64,000 nt of DNA from Cellulomonas sp. (GTDB lineage Bacteria; Actinomycetota; Actinomycetes; Actinomycetales; Cellulomonadaceae). The notes under the pieces are model-generated. The model did no database searches. It worked only from the letters and a program-made list of their open reading frames with translations, and was not told where the DNA came from. Made by a program: the position numbers and the translations under genes. The stretch spans positions 93,781 through 157,780 of the forward strand of contig NZ_JAGIBD010000002.1 in assembly GCF_017744555.1 (NCBI RefSeq), read 5' to 3'. This document shows, one piece after another, positions 14,855-23,660 of the stretch. Position 1 is the first letter of the stretch; the number at the start of each line of letters is the position of its first letter.

Positions 14855-16861
14855 TCAGTCCTCGCGGAGCACCACCACGCCCCGGGCCGGGACGCGGTCG
14901 CCCGACGAGTGCGACGCACCCCGGACGAGGTCCGTGCCGGACGCACGCAGCGGCAGGTCGGTGCCCGTGTGGTTGATCGCGAACAGCCACGAGCCGGTGT
15001 CCGACGAGCGCCGCACGACCTCCAGCCCGCCCGGCGACGGCACCACGGGCTCCACGCCCGCATCCGACAGCACCCGGTCGAGCAGCGCCGCGACGGATGG
15101 CCCGTCGAGCCGCGTCGACAGGTACCAGGCTCCCCCGCCGCCCTCGACGGACCGACGCGTCAGCCCCGGCCGGCCCGCGGACGGCCCGTCCGCGAACGTC
15201 GCCAGCACCTCGGCCCCGGTCGCGACGAGCCGCTCGCTCCACACCGTCCCGACCGACCCGTCGCTCAGCGACACGACGCCGTCGGCCGGCAGCGGCGCGA
15301 ACTCCTCGACCCGTACGCCGAGCAGGTCGCGGAACGCCCCGGGGTACCCGCCGAGGATCACGCGGTCGGCCTGGTCGACGATCCCGGAGAAGTAGGTCAC
15401 CAGAACCTGACCACCGCGCGACACGACCCCAGACAACCGGTCGGAGAGGTCGGACGGCGCGAGGTACAGGGTCGGCACGAGGACCACGTCGTACCCGTCG
15501 AGCGCCGCCGACGCGGGCAGCACGTCCACCGCGACGCCCGCGTCGAGCAGGGCGCCGTGCAGGTCGCGCGCGACGTCGAGGTACTGCACGTCGACGCTCG
15601 GGTGCGCCTCGAGGTCGCTCGCCCACCACGCGGCCGTGTCCCACAGCAGCGCGACGCGCGACCGCGGGACCACGGACCCGCGCACCTCGGCGAGCCGTCC
15701 GAGCACCGCACCGAGCTCCGTCACGGACCGGAACACGTCGGAGTCGCGCCCGGCGTGCGGCACCATCCCCGAGTGGTACTTCTCGGCGCCCGCCCGGGAC
15801 TGCCGCCACTGGAAGAAGAGCACGCCGTCGGACCCGCGGGCGACGTGCTGCAGCGAGTTGCGCAGCATCTGCCCGGGCTCCTTCGCGAGGTTGCGCGGCT
15901 GCCAGTTCACGGCGCTCGTCGAGTGCTCCATGAGGAGCCACGGCCTTCCGCCAGACAGCCCCCGGACCCGGTCGGCGCTGAACGCGAGCTCGGCCCAGCC
16001 GCGCGGGTTCTCGGCCCACAGGTAGTGGTCGTTGGACACGATGTCGACGAGCGGCGTGGTCGCCTGGTAGTCGATCTGGTGGAAGTCGCCCATGACCATG
16101 TAGTTCGTGGTGACGGGCAGGTGCGGCGTGACCTCGCGCAGCACCGCCGCCTCGGCCTCGAGGTGCGCGACGAACGCGTCGGACGAGAACCGCTCGAAGT
16201 CGAGCCGCTGCCCGGGGTTCGGGATGGTCGTGGTGCGGCGCGGCGGCAGGATCTGCTCGAACGACGTGTACCGCTGGCCCCAGAACGCGGTGCCCCACGC
16301 GAGGTTGAGCGCGTCGACGTCGGCGTACTGCTTGCCGAGCCAGTCGCGGAACGCCGCCGCCGACACGTCGCAGTAGCAGCGCCCGTTGTGGCACGCGAGC
16401 TCGTTGGAGACGTGCCACATCTTCACGGCCGGGTGGTGCCCGTACCGCTCGGCGAGCACGCGGGCGATGCGCGTGGCGTGGTGACGGATGACGGGCGACG
16501 ACACGCACCACGACTCGCGGCTGCCGTGCGTGAACCGCAGGCCGTCGGCGTCGACTGGCAGCATCTCGGGGTGCTGCAGGTGCAGCCAGACGGGCGGCGC
16601 CGCGCTCGGGGTCGCCAGGTCGACGCCGATGCCGGCGCCGTGCAGCAGGTCGAGGATCTCGTCGAGCCAGTCGAACTCGAACCGCCCCTCCTCCGGCTCG
16701 AGCTGCCCCCACGAGAAGATGCCGAGGCTGACCAGGTTCACGCCTGCTTCCTGCATCAGCGAGACGTCCTCGGCCCACACCTCCCGCGGCCACTGCTCGG
16801 GGTTGTAGTCGGCGCCGAACGCGATGCCGTCGGTGGGCCAGCGGCCCGTCCAGCGGCTCAC
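14855..16861 (-). CDS. GH42 beta-galactosidase
   Basis: The 668-aa enzyme hydrolyses beta-galactosides. It begins GIAFGADYNPEQWP, the family start. The acid/base is Glu154 (WHVSNELACHN) and the nucleophile Glu312 (WLLMEHSTSAVNWQ). Four Cys of the GH42 zinc cluster are present (Cys119, Cys157, Cys162, Cys164). The trimerisation domain (VALLWDTAAWWA) and C-terminal beta domain are complete. There is no signal peptide, so it acts inside the cell on imported sugar. The GTG at 16861 overlaps the upstream stop (GTGA), indicating coupling to the other GH42 gene. Confidence 0.93.
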   Translation of the reverse strand: MSRWTGRWPTDGIAFGADYNPEQWPREVWAEDVSLMQEAGVNLVSLGIFSWGQLEPEEGRFEFDWLDEILDLLHGAGIGVDLATPSAAPPVWLHLQHPEMLPVDADGLRFTHGSRESWCVSSPVIRHHATRIARVLAERYGHHPAVKMWHVSNELACHNGRCYCDVSAAAFRDWLGKQYADVDALNLAWGTAFWGQRYTSFEQILPPRRTTTIPNPGQRLDFERFSSDAFVAHLEAEAAVLREVTPHLPVTTNYMVMGDFHQIDYQATTPLVDIVSNDHYLWAENPRGWAELAFSADRVRGLSGGRPWLLMEHSTSAVNWQPRNLAKEPGQMLRNSLQHVARGSDGVLFFQWRQSRAGAEKYHSGMVPHAGRDSDVFRSVTELGAVLGRLAEVRGSVVPRSRVALLWDTAAWWASDLEAHPSVDVQYLDVARDLHGALLDAGVAVDVLPASAALDGYDVVLVPTLYLAPSDLSDRLSGVVSRGGQVLVTYFSGIVDQADRVILGGYPGAFRDLLGVRVEEFAPLPADGVVSLSDGSVGTVWSERLVATGAEVLATFADGPSAGRPGLTRRSVEGGGGAWYLSTRLDGPSVAALLDRVLSDAGVEPVVPSPGGLEVVRRSSDTGSWLFAINHTGTDLPLRASGTDLVRGASHSSGDRVPARGVVVLRED

Positions 16862-18987
16862 CGGGTCACCGCCACGAGCACGTCCCACGAGCCGAGCGTG
16901 AGAGTGTCACCCGCCGAGACCGGGCCTCCGGGGGCGTCGGCGGGCGGCGGGTCCGCAGGACGGTCGCCGCGCGGGGCGACGAGGACGGACAGGTCGACAG
17001 GTACGGTCACGGCGGCGGCCTCCCAGGACCAGTTGTGCAGGACGTGGACGCGGGACCCGTCGGGCCGCGTCGAGGTGTGGACGGTGACGCTCGGCGGCAG
17101 GTCCTCCCAGCCGGCGAGCGGCACCGGGACGAGCCACGACGCGAGCGACCGCGCCAGGTCGAGACCCGGGACGGTCCCCACGACGGTGACACGACCCGAG
17201 CCGTGCGCGCGCGTCGTGGCCGCCGCCCACGCCCCGAGGTGCGGGTGGTCGAACGTGGCGAGCACGTCCGCGCCGTCGGGCACGAGGCACTCGGCCCAGG
17301 CCGTCGCCTCCCCGGTGAGCGCACCGGTCACCGGCACGGGGTCGACGAGGTTGGCGAACTCGTCGTAGGAGGCACCCGCAGCGGTCGCGAGCCGAGCGGG
17401 CTGCACCGACGCACGTGCCCGCCCCTCGTGGTCCGCGTACGCGGTGCGCGGCCCGACGACGAGGTGGCCGCCGGCATCGGCGTACCGCAGCAGCCACGTG
17501 AGGTCGCCGTCGGACGCCGGGTAGTACCCGGCCGCGACGAGCACGGGATGCTTCTCGACGACCGCCGCCGGGTCGGCGGCGAACAGGTGCTGCGGCCGCA
17601 CGACCCGCACCTGCAGGCCGGCGTCGAAGACCCCGCGGTAGAACGCGCCGACGATCCGCGGGTAGCTGTTGACGTCGCCCGTCCCGTCGGGCCGCTGCAG
17701 CGGCGGCTGGCCCGCGAGCGCGAACCGCGCGTCCGTCGACGACAGGATCGCGACGTCGGCGTCCGGCTCAGCGTCGGCCAACGCGCCGCCGGCCCGACCG
17801 AGCTCCGCCCCGAGCAGCGACAGCTCCCGGTAGGCCCGCCCCGGCACGCCGCTGTGCGGCAGGACGCCGCCCCAGTACGTCTCGGCGCCGTAGTGCAGCG
17901 TGTGCCAGTGCCAGTACTCGATCATCCGGGCGCCGCGCGCGACGAGCGCCCACGCGGCCTGCCGCCACTGCCCCGGGTACGCGGGGAAGTTCGTCGACGG
18001 GCCGCCGATGGACTGCGCGTCCGTCTCGGTGACGAGGAACGGTTCGCCGCGCGACGAGAACATGATGTCGCCGACCTGGAACAGCGCCCACGTGCCGTAC
18101 GCGGTCCAGTACTGGGCCGGGGTCTGCGACGACGGGTGAGCCAGCGCGTCCTGCATCCCGTAGTACGCGTTCCCGCTGGTCACGTCGAGGACGCTCGCGA
18201 GGTCGGCGTCGTCGAGCGCGGGCCGCTCGTACGCGATGCACGTGGTGACGAACTGCTCGTCCCGCGCCAACGCCCGCACCGCCTCGGCCTGCCAGGCGAT
18301 CATCTCGGTCGTCAGGGACGCCTGGAACCGCCGCCACGCGAGGTCGTACTGCGGCTGGGCGTTCCCGTCGGGCGTCCACAGGTCGGCCCACGTGGACAGC
18401 CGGTGCGACCAGTAGACGAGCCCCCACTCGCGGTTGAGCGTCTCGACGTCGCCGTACTTCTGCCGCAGGTGGTCGACGAACCGCTCGAACACCCCGCGGT
18501 TGTGCAGCAGGTGCAGGCCGGGCTCGTTGTCGACCTGGAACCCGACGACGGCCGGGTGGTCCCGGTACCGCTCGACGATGCGCCGCAGGATCCGCTCGGC
18601 GTGGAACCGGAACGCGGGGTGCGTGAAGTCGGCCTCCTGCCGGGCACCCCACCCCATCGGCTCGCCGGTGCGCAGCTCGCCGGCGACCTCCGGGTACCGG
18701 CGGGCCAACCACATCGGCACCGCGTACGTCGGCGTGCCGAGCACCACCTCGATGCCCCGGGCGTGCGCGCCGTCGAGCACGGGCTCGAGCCAGTCGAGGT
18801 CGAACCGCCCCTCCTCGGGCTCCCATGTCGACCACACCGACTCGCCGACGCGGATCACCGTGAACCCGGCCGCCGCCATCAGGTCGAGATCCCGCTCGAG
18901 CGTCTCCGGCTTGGGGTCGTCGCCCGGTCCCGCGTACTCGTAGTAGTACGCGGCGCCGAAGCGCACACCGTCGTGCTGCACAGCCAT
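16858..18987 (-). CDS. Second GH42-type beta-galactosidase/glycosidase
   Basis: The 709-aa protein starts VRFGAAYYYEYAG and has the GH42 architecture. The acid/base is Glu155 (FQVDNEPGLHL) and the likely nucleophile Glu321 (FLVTETDAQSIGGPS). The four zinc-site Cys of its neighbour are absent, so it belongs to a separate subfamily and may prefer another galactoside or arabinoside. No signal peptide is seen. The ATG at 18987 has a purine-rich GGAAGAGAGAGA before it. It sits between the permease genes and the first GH42 enzyme in one operon. Confidence 0.88.
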   Translation of the reverse strand: MAVQHDGVRFGAAYYYEYAGPGDDPKPETLERDLDLMAAAGFTVIRVGESVWSTWEPEEGRFDLDWLEPVLDGAHARGIEVVLGTPTYAVPMWLARRYPEVAGELRTGEPMGWGARQEADFTHPAFRFHAERILRRIVERYRDHPAVVGFQVDNEPGLHLLHNRGVFERFVDHLRQKYGDVETLNREWGLVYWSHRLSTWADLWTPDGNAQPQYDLAWRRFQASLTTEMIAWQAEAVRALARDEQFVTTCIAYERPALDDADLASVLDVTSGNAYYGMQDALAHPSSQTPAQYWTAYGTWALFQVGDIMFSSRGEPFLVTETDAQSIGGPSTNFPAYPGQWRQAAWALVARGARMIEYWHWHTLHYGAETYWGGVLPHSGVPGRAYRELSLLGAELGRAGGALADAEPDADVAILSSTDARFALAGQPPLQRPDGTGDVNSYPRIVGAFYRGVFDAGLQVRVVRPQHLFAADPAAVVEKHPVLVAAGYYPASDGDLTWLLRYADAGGHLVVGPRTAYADHEGRARASVQPARLATAAGASYDEFANLVDPVPVTGALTGEATAWAECLVPDGADVLATFDHPHLGAWAAATTRAHGSGRVTVVGTVPGLDLARSLASWLVPVPLAGWEDLPPSVTVHTSTRPDGSRVHVLHNWSWEAAAVTVPVDLSVLVAPRGDRPADPPPADAPGGPVSAGDTLTLGSWDVLVAVTR

Positions 18988-19035
18988 GTCTCTCTCTTCC
19001 CCGTGGTGCTTTCCGTCAGTCCGCGATCCGGGCGC

Positions 19036-19968
19036 TCAGCCCTTGACCGCGCCGCTCGCGAGCCCCGACTGCCAGTACCGCTGCAGGTACAGGAAGGCCA
19101 GGACGAGCGGGATGATCGAGATGAACGCGCCGGTGATGATCGTCGAGAACAGCGCCCGCGACCCCGAGCCGCCGGCCGCGAGCGCCTGCCACTGCGCGAG
19201 CCCGACCGTGAGCGGGTACAGGTCCGGCGAGTTGAGCATGATGAGGGGCAGGAAGTAGTTGTTCCACGTCGACACCAGCGCGAACAGCAGCACCGTGACC
19301 ATGCCCGGTGCGAGCAGCCGCAGCCCGATGGTGAAGAAGATCCGCAGCTCCCCGGCGCCGTCCACGCGGGCCGCCTCGATGAGGGTGTCGTCGACCGCGT
19401 CGGCCGCGTAGACCCGCATGAGGTAGACGCCGAACGGACTGACGAGCGACGGCAGGATGACCGCCCACGGGGTGTTCGTCAGGCCCGCGTTCGCGAACAG
19501 CAGGTACGTCGGGATGGTGAGGGCCGTCATGGGGATCATCACTGCGCCGAGGATCCCGCTGAAGATGAGATTGCCCCCGCGGAACCGGTACTTCGCGAAC
19601 GCGTACCCCGCCATGGTCGCGAGGAACGCGGCGCCGACCGCGCTCACGACCGCGTAGACGAGCGAGTTGCGCAGCCACAGCAGGTACACGCCGTCCTGCG
19701 TCGTGAACACGTCCTGGATGTTGGCCCACAGCGAGTTCGTGCCCGAGAACCACAGGCCGAAGCTCGTGAACAGGTCGGCGTTCGACTTCGTCGAGGCCAC
19801 GACCAGCCACCACAGCGGCAGCAGGAAGTAGAGCAGCGCGACGAACATCGCGACGGTGAGGAGCTTGCTGCGCCGCGGCTGGTCGGACGAGTGCGCCCGG
19901 CGGGGCTGCCCGGTCTCGGGGGGCGTCCCGGTGACGACGGGCTCGACGGTGGCGGGGATCGTCGTCAT
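19036..19968 (-). CDS. Carbohydrate ABC transporter permease (MalG type)
   Basis: The 310-aa inner-membrane protein has six predicted helices. The cytoplasmic EAA loop that docks with the ATPase is clear (EAARVDGAGELRIFFTIGLRLLAPG). The N-terminus of about 35 residues is polar and disordered, the C-terminus ends FLYLQRYWQSGLASGAVKG, typical of MalG relatives. Its ATG overlaps the stop of the other permease (ATGA). No ATPase gene lies in the operon, so a shared MsiK-type ATPase elsewhere probably powers it, as is usual in actinobacteria. Confidence 0.92.
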   Translation of the reverse strand: MTTIPATVEPVVTGTPPETGQPRRAHSSDQPRRSKLLTVAMFVALLYFLLPLWWLVVASTKSNADLFTSFGLWFSGTNSLWANIQDVFTTQDGVYLLWLRNSLVYAVVSAVGAAFLATMAGYAFAKYRFRGGNLIFSGILGAVMIPMTALTIPTYLLFANAGLTNTPWAVILPSLVSPFGVYLMRVYAADAVDDTLIEAARVDGAGELRIFFTIGLRLLAPGMVTVLLFALVSTWNNYFLPLIMLNSPDLYPLTVGLAQWQALAAGGSGSRALFSTIITGAFISIIPLVLAFLYLQRYWQSGLASGAVKG

Positions 19969-20906
19969 CGCGCTGCACGCTCCTTGCGCTGGGCGGACAG
20001 CTGCACCGTGTACGACACGACCATGATGACGATGCCGAGGATGAAGGCGATCGCTGCCGCGTAGTTGCTGTCCCTGTTGATGAACGCGAGGTTGTACGCG
20101 TAGAGGTTCGGCGTGTAGTCGATGCCGATCACGTTGGGCGCGATGTTGCGCAGGATGCTGGGCTCGTTGAACAGCTGGAACGAGCCGATCACCGAGAAGA
20201 TGACGGTCAGCAGGATGGCCGGCCGGATCGCGGGGATCTTGATGCTCCACGCGGTGCGGACCGTCCCCGCACCGTCCACGGCGGCGGCGTCGAACAGCTC
20301 GCGCGGCACGGACCGCAGGGCCGCGTACAGGATGATCATGTTGTAGCCGATGAACTCCCAGCTCACGATGTTCATCAGCGAGAACAGCATCCAGTCGGCC
20401 GACAGGAACTGCGGCGCGGGCGCTCCCAGCTTCTCGGCGAGCTGCGCGAACGGACCGAAGTCCCCGCCGTACAGGTACCCCCACATGAGGGCCGCGATGA
20501 CGCTCGGCACGGCGTACGGGATGAAGATGCCGAGCCGGATGAACCGCTGCAGGTACAGCACGCCCGCGTCGAGCAGCAGTGCGAACACCAGCGACAGGCC
20601 GAGCATCACGGGCACCTGGATGACCAGGAACACCGCCATGCGGGCCACGCCCGACAGGAACGACGGGTCGGTGAGCGCCCGCGTGTAATTCTCGAGGCCG
20701 ACGAACGTGTTGCCGCCGACGAGCTGCTCACGGAACAGGCTGAGGTAGCCGGAGTACACGATCGGGACGACGAGGAACAGCAGGAACACGACGACGAACG
20801 GGGCGATGAGCACCCACGCGGCGGTGTTCTCGCGACGGCGGAGCCGCGACGGGCCGCGGCGCAGGGCCGTGGGCTTCTCGGGCAGGCGGAGGTCGGCTGT
20901 GGTCAT
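19965..20906 (-). CDS. Carbohydrate ABC transporter permease (MalF type)
   Basis: The 313-aa protein has six to seven helices and the EAA loop DAAAVDGAGTVRTAWSIKIPAIRPA. The start of family similarity (RRRENTAAWVLIAPFVVVFLLF) is about 25 residues after the ATG at 20906, which has a GGAG seven bases upstream. It forms the transmembrane pore with the MalG-type gene that follows. A strong hairpin stands between it and the upstream binding-protein gene. Confidence 0.92.
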   Translation of the reverse strand: MTTADLRLPEKPTALRRGPSRLRRRENTAAWVLIAPFVVVFLLFLVVPIVYSGYLSLFREQLVGGNTFVGLENYTRALTDPSFLSGVARMAVFLVIQVPVMLGLSLVFALLLDAGVLYLQRFIRLGIFIPYAVPSVIAALMWGYLYGGDFGPFAQLAEKLGAPAPQFLSADWMLFSLMNIVSWEFIGYNMIILYAALRSVPRELFDAAAVDGAGTVRTAWSIKIPAIRPAILLTVIFSVIGSFQLFNEPSILRNIAPNVIGIDYTPNLYAYNLAFINRDSNYAAAIAFILGIVIMVVSYTVQLSAQRKERAAR

Positions 20907-20928
20907 GGTGGGTCTCCTCAGGCCGGGT

Positions 20929-20962
20929 GCGCCGCCCCGCGGGTGTGGGCGCGGGGCGGCGC
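20929..20962 (-). terminator. Intra-operon hairpin after the binding-protein gene
   Basis: A perfect 13-bp stem (GCGCCGCCCCGCG with its complement) around an 8-nt loop, 10 bp beyond the binding-protein stop. Hairpins here usually protect the abundant binding-protein mRNA and reduce read-through to the permeases. Confidence 0.65.
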
Positions 20963-20971
20963 GGACCGGCG

Positions 20972-22348
20972 CTACTTGACGGTGAAGCCCTGCTGCTTCG
21001 CGTAGCTGACGAGGTCGTCCTGCCACGCCTTGAGCGCGCCGACGACGTCACCCTTGTCGGCGATCGCCTTGCCGACCGTCTCCTGGCCCGCCGAGTAGGC
21101 GTAGTCCATGAACGGCAGCCACCCGAAGTCCTCGGGGACGGTCGTCGAGATCTCGGCGAAGAGCTTGTTGACCTCCTGGCCGCCGTAGAACTCGGACTTC
21201 TGGTCGGTGAACTCGGGGCTCTCGAGCGTGTCGTTCGTCGTCGGGAAGAGGAACTGCTCGTTCGCCATCATCAGAGTCGACGCGGCGTCGTGGTTGAGCC
21301 ACAGGGCGAACTGCGCGGCGGCGATCGGGTTCTTGGTGCTCTTCAGCACCGCGTCCGACGACCCGCCCCAGTTGGCGGACACGGGGTCACCGCCCGACTC
21401 CCACTGCGGCACCTGCGCGGCCCGCCACAGGCCCGACGTGTTCTCCGCAGTCCCCTGCAGGAACACGGGCCCCCACGCCGCGGTCGGTGCCCAGCTCGCG
21501 TACTTGCCGTTCGCGAGGCCCTGGTACCAGGTGTCGGTGAAGTCGGGGTCGACCGAGACGAGGTCCTTCTGGATGAGGTCCTGCCAGTACTGCGCGAGCT
21601 GCTGGGCCTTGTCGGAGTTGACGTCGATCGTGACCGTCTTGTCACCGTCCCAGCCGAACGGGCGGGCGCCGATCTGCCACATCATCCCCGCGAACTGGCC
21701 CATGTCGTTGCCGGGCAGGTTCGTGATGTACGTGTTCGGGTCGGCCGTGTGGATCGTCTGGGCCGCCGTCGCGAAGTCGTCCCACGTCGCGGGGACCTCG
21801 ACACCGGCCTTCTGGAACAGGTCGTCGCGGTAGAGGATCCCCATCGGGCCGGAGTCCTGCGGGATGCTCCAGATCTTCGACCCGTCCGTCGACAGCACCT
21901 GCTTCCACACCCACGGGACGTAGTCGTCCTTGGTGTCGGCCGGGATGTACGGGGTGAGGTCCAGCAGGTTGTCGCCGAGGGCGAACGACTGCACGTGCTG
22001 GAACTCGATCTGCGTGACGTCGGGAGCGCCCTTGCCGGACTGCAGCGCGCTGCGCATCTTCTTGTAGTGGTCGGCGCCCTGGCCGACGTTGACGACCTCG
22101 ACCTTGATCTTCGGGTACGCCTTCTCGAACAGGTCGACCTCCTTCTGGATGTCGGGCACCCAGGTCCAGAAGGTCAGCGTGGTCGGCGTCTGCATCGCCT
22201 TGTCGATGTCGGCCTGGCTGACGGCGGCCGTCGTGGCCTCACCGCCACCCCCGCCGCTGCTGCACGCCGTGAGCGCGAGCGCGGCGACGGCGATGCCTGC
22301 CGTGAGTCCCGTGGCCTTGCGACGCCACGTCGTCGTCTTCCTGGACAT
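20972..22348 (-). CDS. ABC transporter sugar-binding lipoprotein
   Basis: The 458-aa extracytoplasmic protein begins with a lipoprotein signal (RRKATGLTAGIAVAALALTAC), with the modified Cys near residue 30 followed by a Ser/Gly linker. The rest is a class-1 (MalE-like) solute-binding fold: TLTFWTWVPD, GAPDVTQIEF, GILYRDDLFQKAGVEVPATWDDF, AWGPVFLQG, LWLNHDAAS. An ATG at 22348 with AAGGAG upstream is preferred to the earlier ATG at 22372. It follows lacI by 42 bp and leads the transport genes. The GH42 genes imply a beta-galactoside ligand. Confidence 0.93.
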   Translation of the reverse strand: MSRKTTTWRRKATGLTAGIAVAALALTACSSGGGGGEATTAAVSQADIDKAMQTPTTLTFWTWVPDIQKEVDLFEKAYPKIKVEVVNVGQGADHYKKMRSALQSGKGAPDVTQIEFQHVQSFALGDNLLDLTPYIPADTKDDYVPWVWKQVLSTDGSKIWSIPQDSGPMGILYRDDLFQKAGVEVPATWDDFATAAQTIHTADPNTYITNLPGNDMGQFAGMMWQIGARPFGWDGDKTVTIDVNSDKAQQLAQYWQDLIQKDLVSVDPDFTDTWYQGLANGKYASWAPTAAWGPVFLQGTAENTSGLWRAAQVPQWESGGDPVSANWGGSSDAVLKSTKNPIAAAQFALWLNHDAASTLMMANEQFLFPTTNDTLESPEFTDQKSEFYGGQEVNKLFAEISTTVPEDFGWLPFMDYAYSAGQETVGKAIADKGDVVGALKAWQDDLVSYAKQQGFTVK

Positions 22349-22390
22349 GCTCCACTCCTTCGTGTTGCGCATGGGTGCTGCGGAGAGCCG

Positions 22391-23428
22391 CTACCGGGTG
22401 GCTGCCGGTGGGGCTGTCGTCTCCCGGACCACGAGCTCGACCGGGACGTCCTCGCGGCGGTCCTGCCGCCGGGGGTTCTCGATGGCGTCGACGAGCATCC
22501 CGACGCCGAAGGTGGCCAGGTTGCCGAGGTCCTGCCGGATGGTGGTCAGCGCGCGGGGCAGGTACGCAGCCTCGGGGACGTCGTCGAAGCCGACGACGCT
22601 CACGTCGCCCGGGACGTCACGCCCCGCCTCGGTCATCGCGCGCAGCACGCCGATGGCCATCTGGTCGTTCGCGACGAACACGGCCGTGACGTCGGGGTCG
22701 GCCGCCAGGTGCACGCCCGCCTCGTACCCGGAGCGCGCGGACCAGTCGCCGAAGCGGACGGGCGGCACCTCGACCCCGGCGGCGCGCAGCGCGCGCTCCC
22801 AGCCGTCGAGTCGCAGCCCGCTCGAGCGCCAGCCCTGGGGGCCGGCGACGTGGTGGACGGTGCGGTGCCCGAGGCCGAGCAGGTGCTCGGTGGCCTGCTG
22901 ACCGCCGCCCGCCTGGTCGGCGTCCGCGACGACCTCGTTGGTCGACACGCCGTACGACCCGGACAGGCTGAGCAGCGGCAGGTCACCGACGCCGCCCGGC
23001 GCCAGGGTGAAGATCCCGACGGGCTCGTTGACGACGATGCCGTCGACGCCCTGGTCCAGCAGGTCGCGGAGCGCCGCGGTGATGGTCTCGGGCTCGCCCT
23101 CGAGCGTGTTGACCACGGACATCGTGTAGCCCGCGCTCCGGATGGCGTGCTCGGCGCCGACCATGAGGGACGAGGGGCCGTAGTCGGTCGACCCGACGGA
23201 CAGGACGCCGATGGTCCGGCTGCGCCCGAGGACGAGGTTCCGGGCCGCACGGTTGGGGCGGTAGCCGAGCGTCTTGATGGCCGCGTGCACCCGGTCGCGC
23301 ACCTCGGCGCTCACGTGCGGGTCGCCGTTGATGACGCGGGAGACGGTCTTCTGCGAGACGCCGGCGGAGCGCGCGACGTCCATCGCGACGACCGGGCGGT
23401 GCTTGCTGGTGACGGTCTCGTCGGCCAC
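22391..23428 (-). CDS. LacI-family repressor of the galactoside operon
   Basis: The 345-aa regulator has the N-terminal LacI HTH (VVAMDVARSAGVSQKTVSRVINGDPHVSAEVRDRVHAAIKTLGYRPN) and a periplasmic-binding-protein-like effector domain (IGVLSVGSTDYGPSS, VFVANDQMAIGVLRAM, VSVVGFDDVPEAAYLPRALTTIRQD). It is the first gene of the sugar operon and lies behind two identical operators, so it should repress itself and all genes downstream and release on sugar binding. The GTG at 23428 has AAGGGA 11 bases upstream. Confidence 0.93.
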   Translation of the reverse strand: MADETVTSKHRPVVAMDVARSAGVSQKTVSRVINGDPHVSAEVRDRVHAAIKTLGYRPNRAARNLVLGRSRTIGVLSVGSTDYGPSSLMVGAEHAIRSAGYTMSVVNTLEGEPETITAALRDLLDQGVDGIVVNEPVGIFTLAPGGVGDLPLLSLSGSYGVSTNEVVADADQAGGGQQATEHLLGLGHRTVHHVAGPQGWRSSGLRLDGWERALRAAGVEVPPVRFGDWSARSGYEAGVHLAADPDVTAVFVANDQMAIGVLRAMTEAGRDVPGDVSVVGFDDVPEAAYLPRALTTIRQDLGNLATFGVGMLVDAIENPRRQDRREDVPVELVVRETTAPPAATR

Positions 23429-23461
23429 GGGGTGATGTCCCTTCTCGGCGCCCTTGTCGGA

Positions 23462-23475
23462 TGACTACGTAGTCA
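23462..23475. promoter_or_regulatory. LacI operator 1, perfect 14-bp palindrome
   Basis: TGACTACGTAGTCA, a perfect palindrome 34 bp before the lacI start. It repeats exactly at 23486-23499. Confidence 0.85.
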
Positions 23476-23485
23476 AGGCGCCGCG

Positions 23486-23499
23486 TGACTACGTAGTCA
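23486..23499. promoter_or_regulatory. LacI operator 2, perfect 14-bp palindrome
   Basis: A second identical TGACTACGTAGTCA, 24 bp from the first. TTGACT on the minus strand at its edge may be the -35 element of the operon promoter. Confidence 0.85.
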
Positions 23500-23660
23500 A
23501 GTGATCCAGGTCACGAAATGGTGACGGTTTCGATATCTCCGGCCGCGGGAGCGCGACCACCTGACCGCGTCCCCACCGCCCCGTGTCGGAGGTGGTCGTT
23601 AGGCTCCCGCGCGGCCCGGGTCGCCGTCCGGGGCCACCACGCACGAGGTGAGGACCGACC

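Noticed and set aside
13695-16793. The WYL regulator frame extended upstream through the galactosidase gene
   Set aside because: The extension overlaps the certain GH42 gene in another frame; HTH similarity starts at the GTG at 14804.
20927-23464. An 845-codon plus-strand open frame opposite the binding-protein and lacI genes
   Set aside because: It is antisense to two certain genes and its composition is the Arg/Val/Asp-rich pattern of a high-G+C antisense frame.
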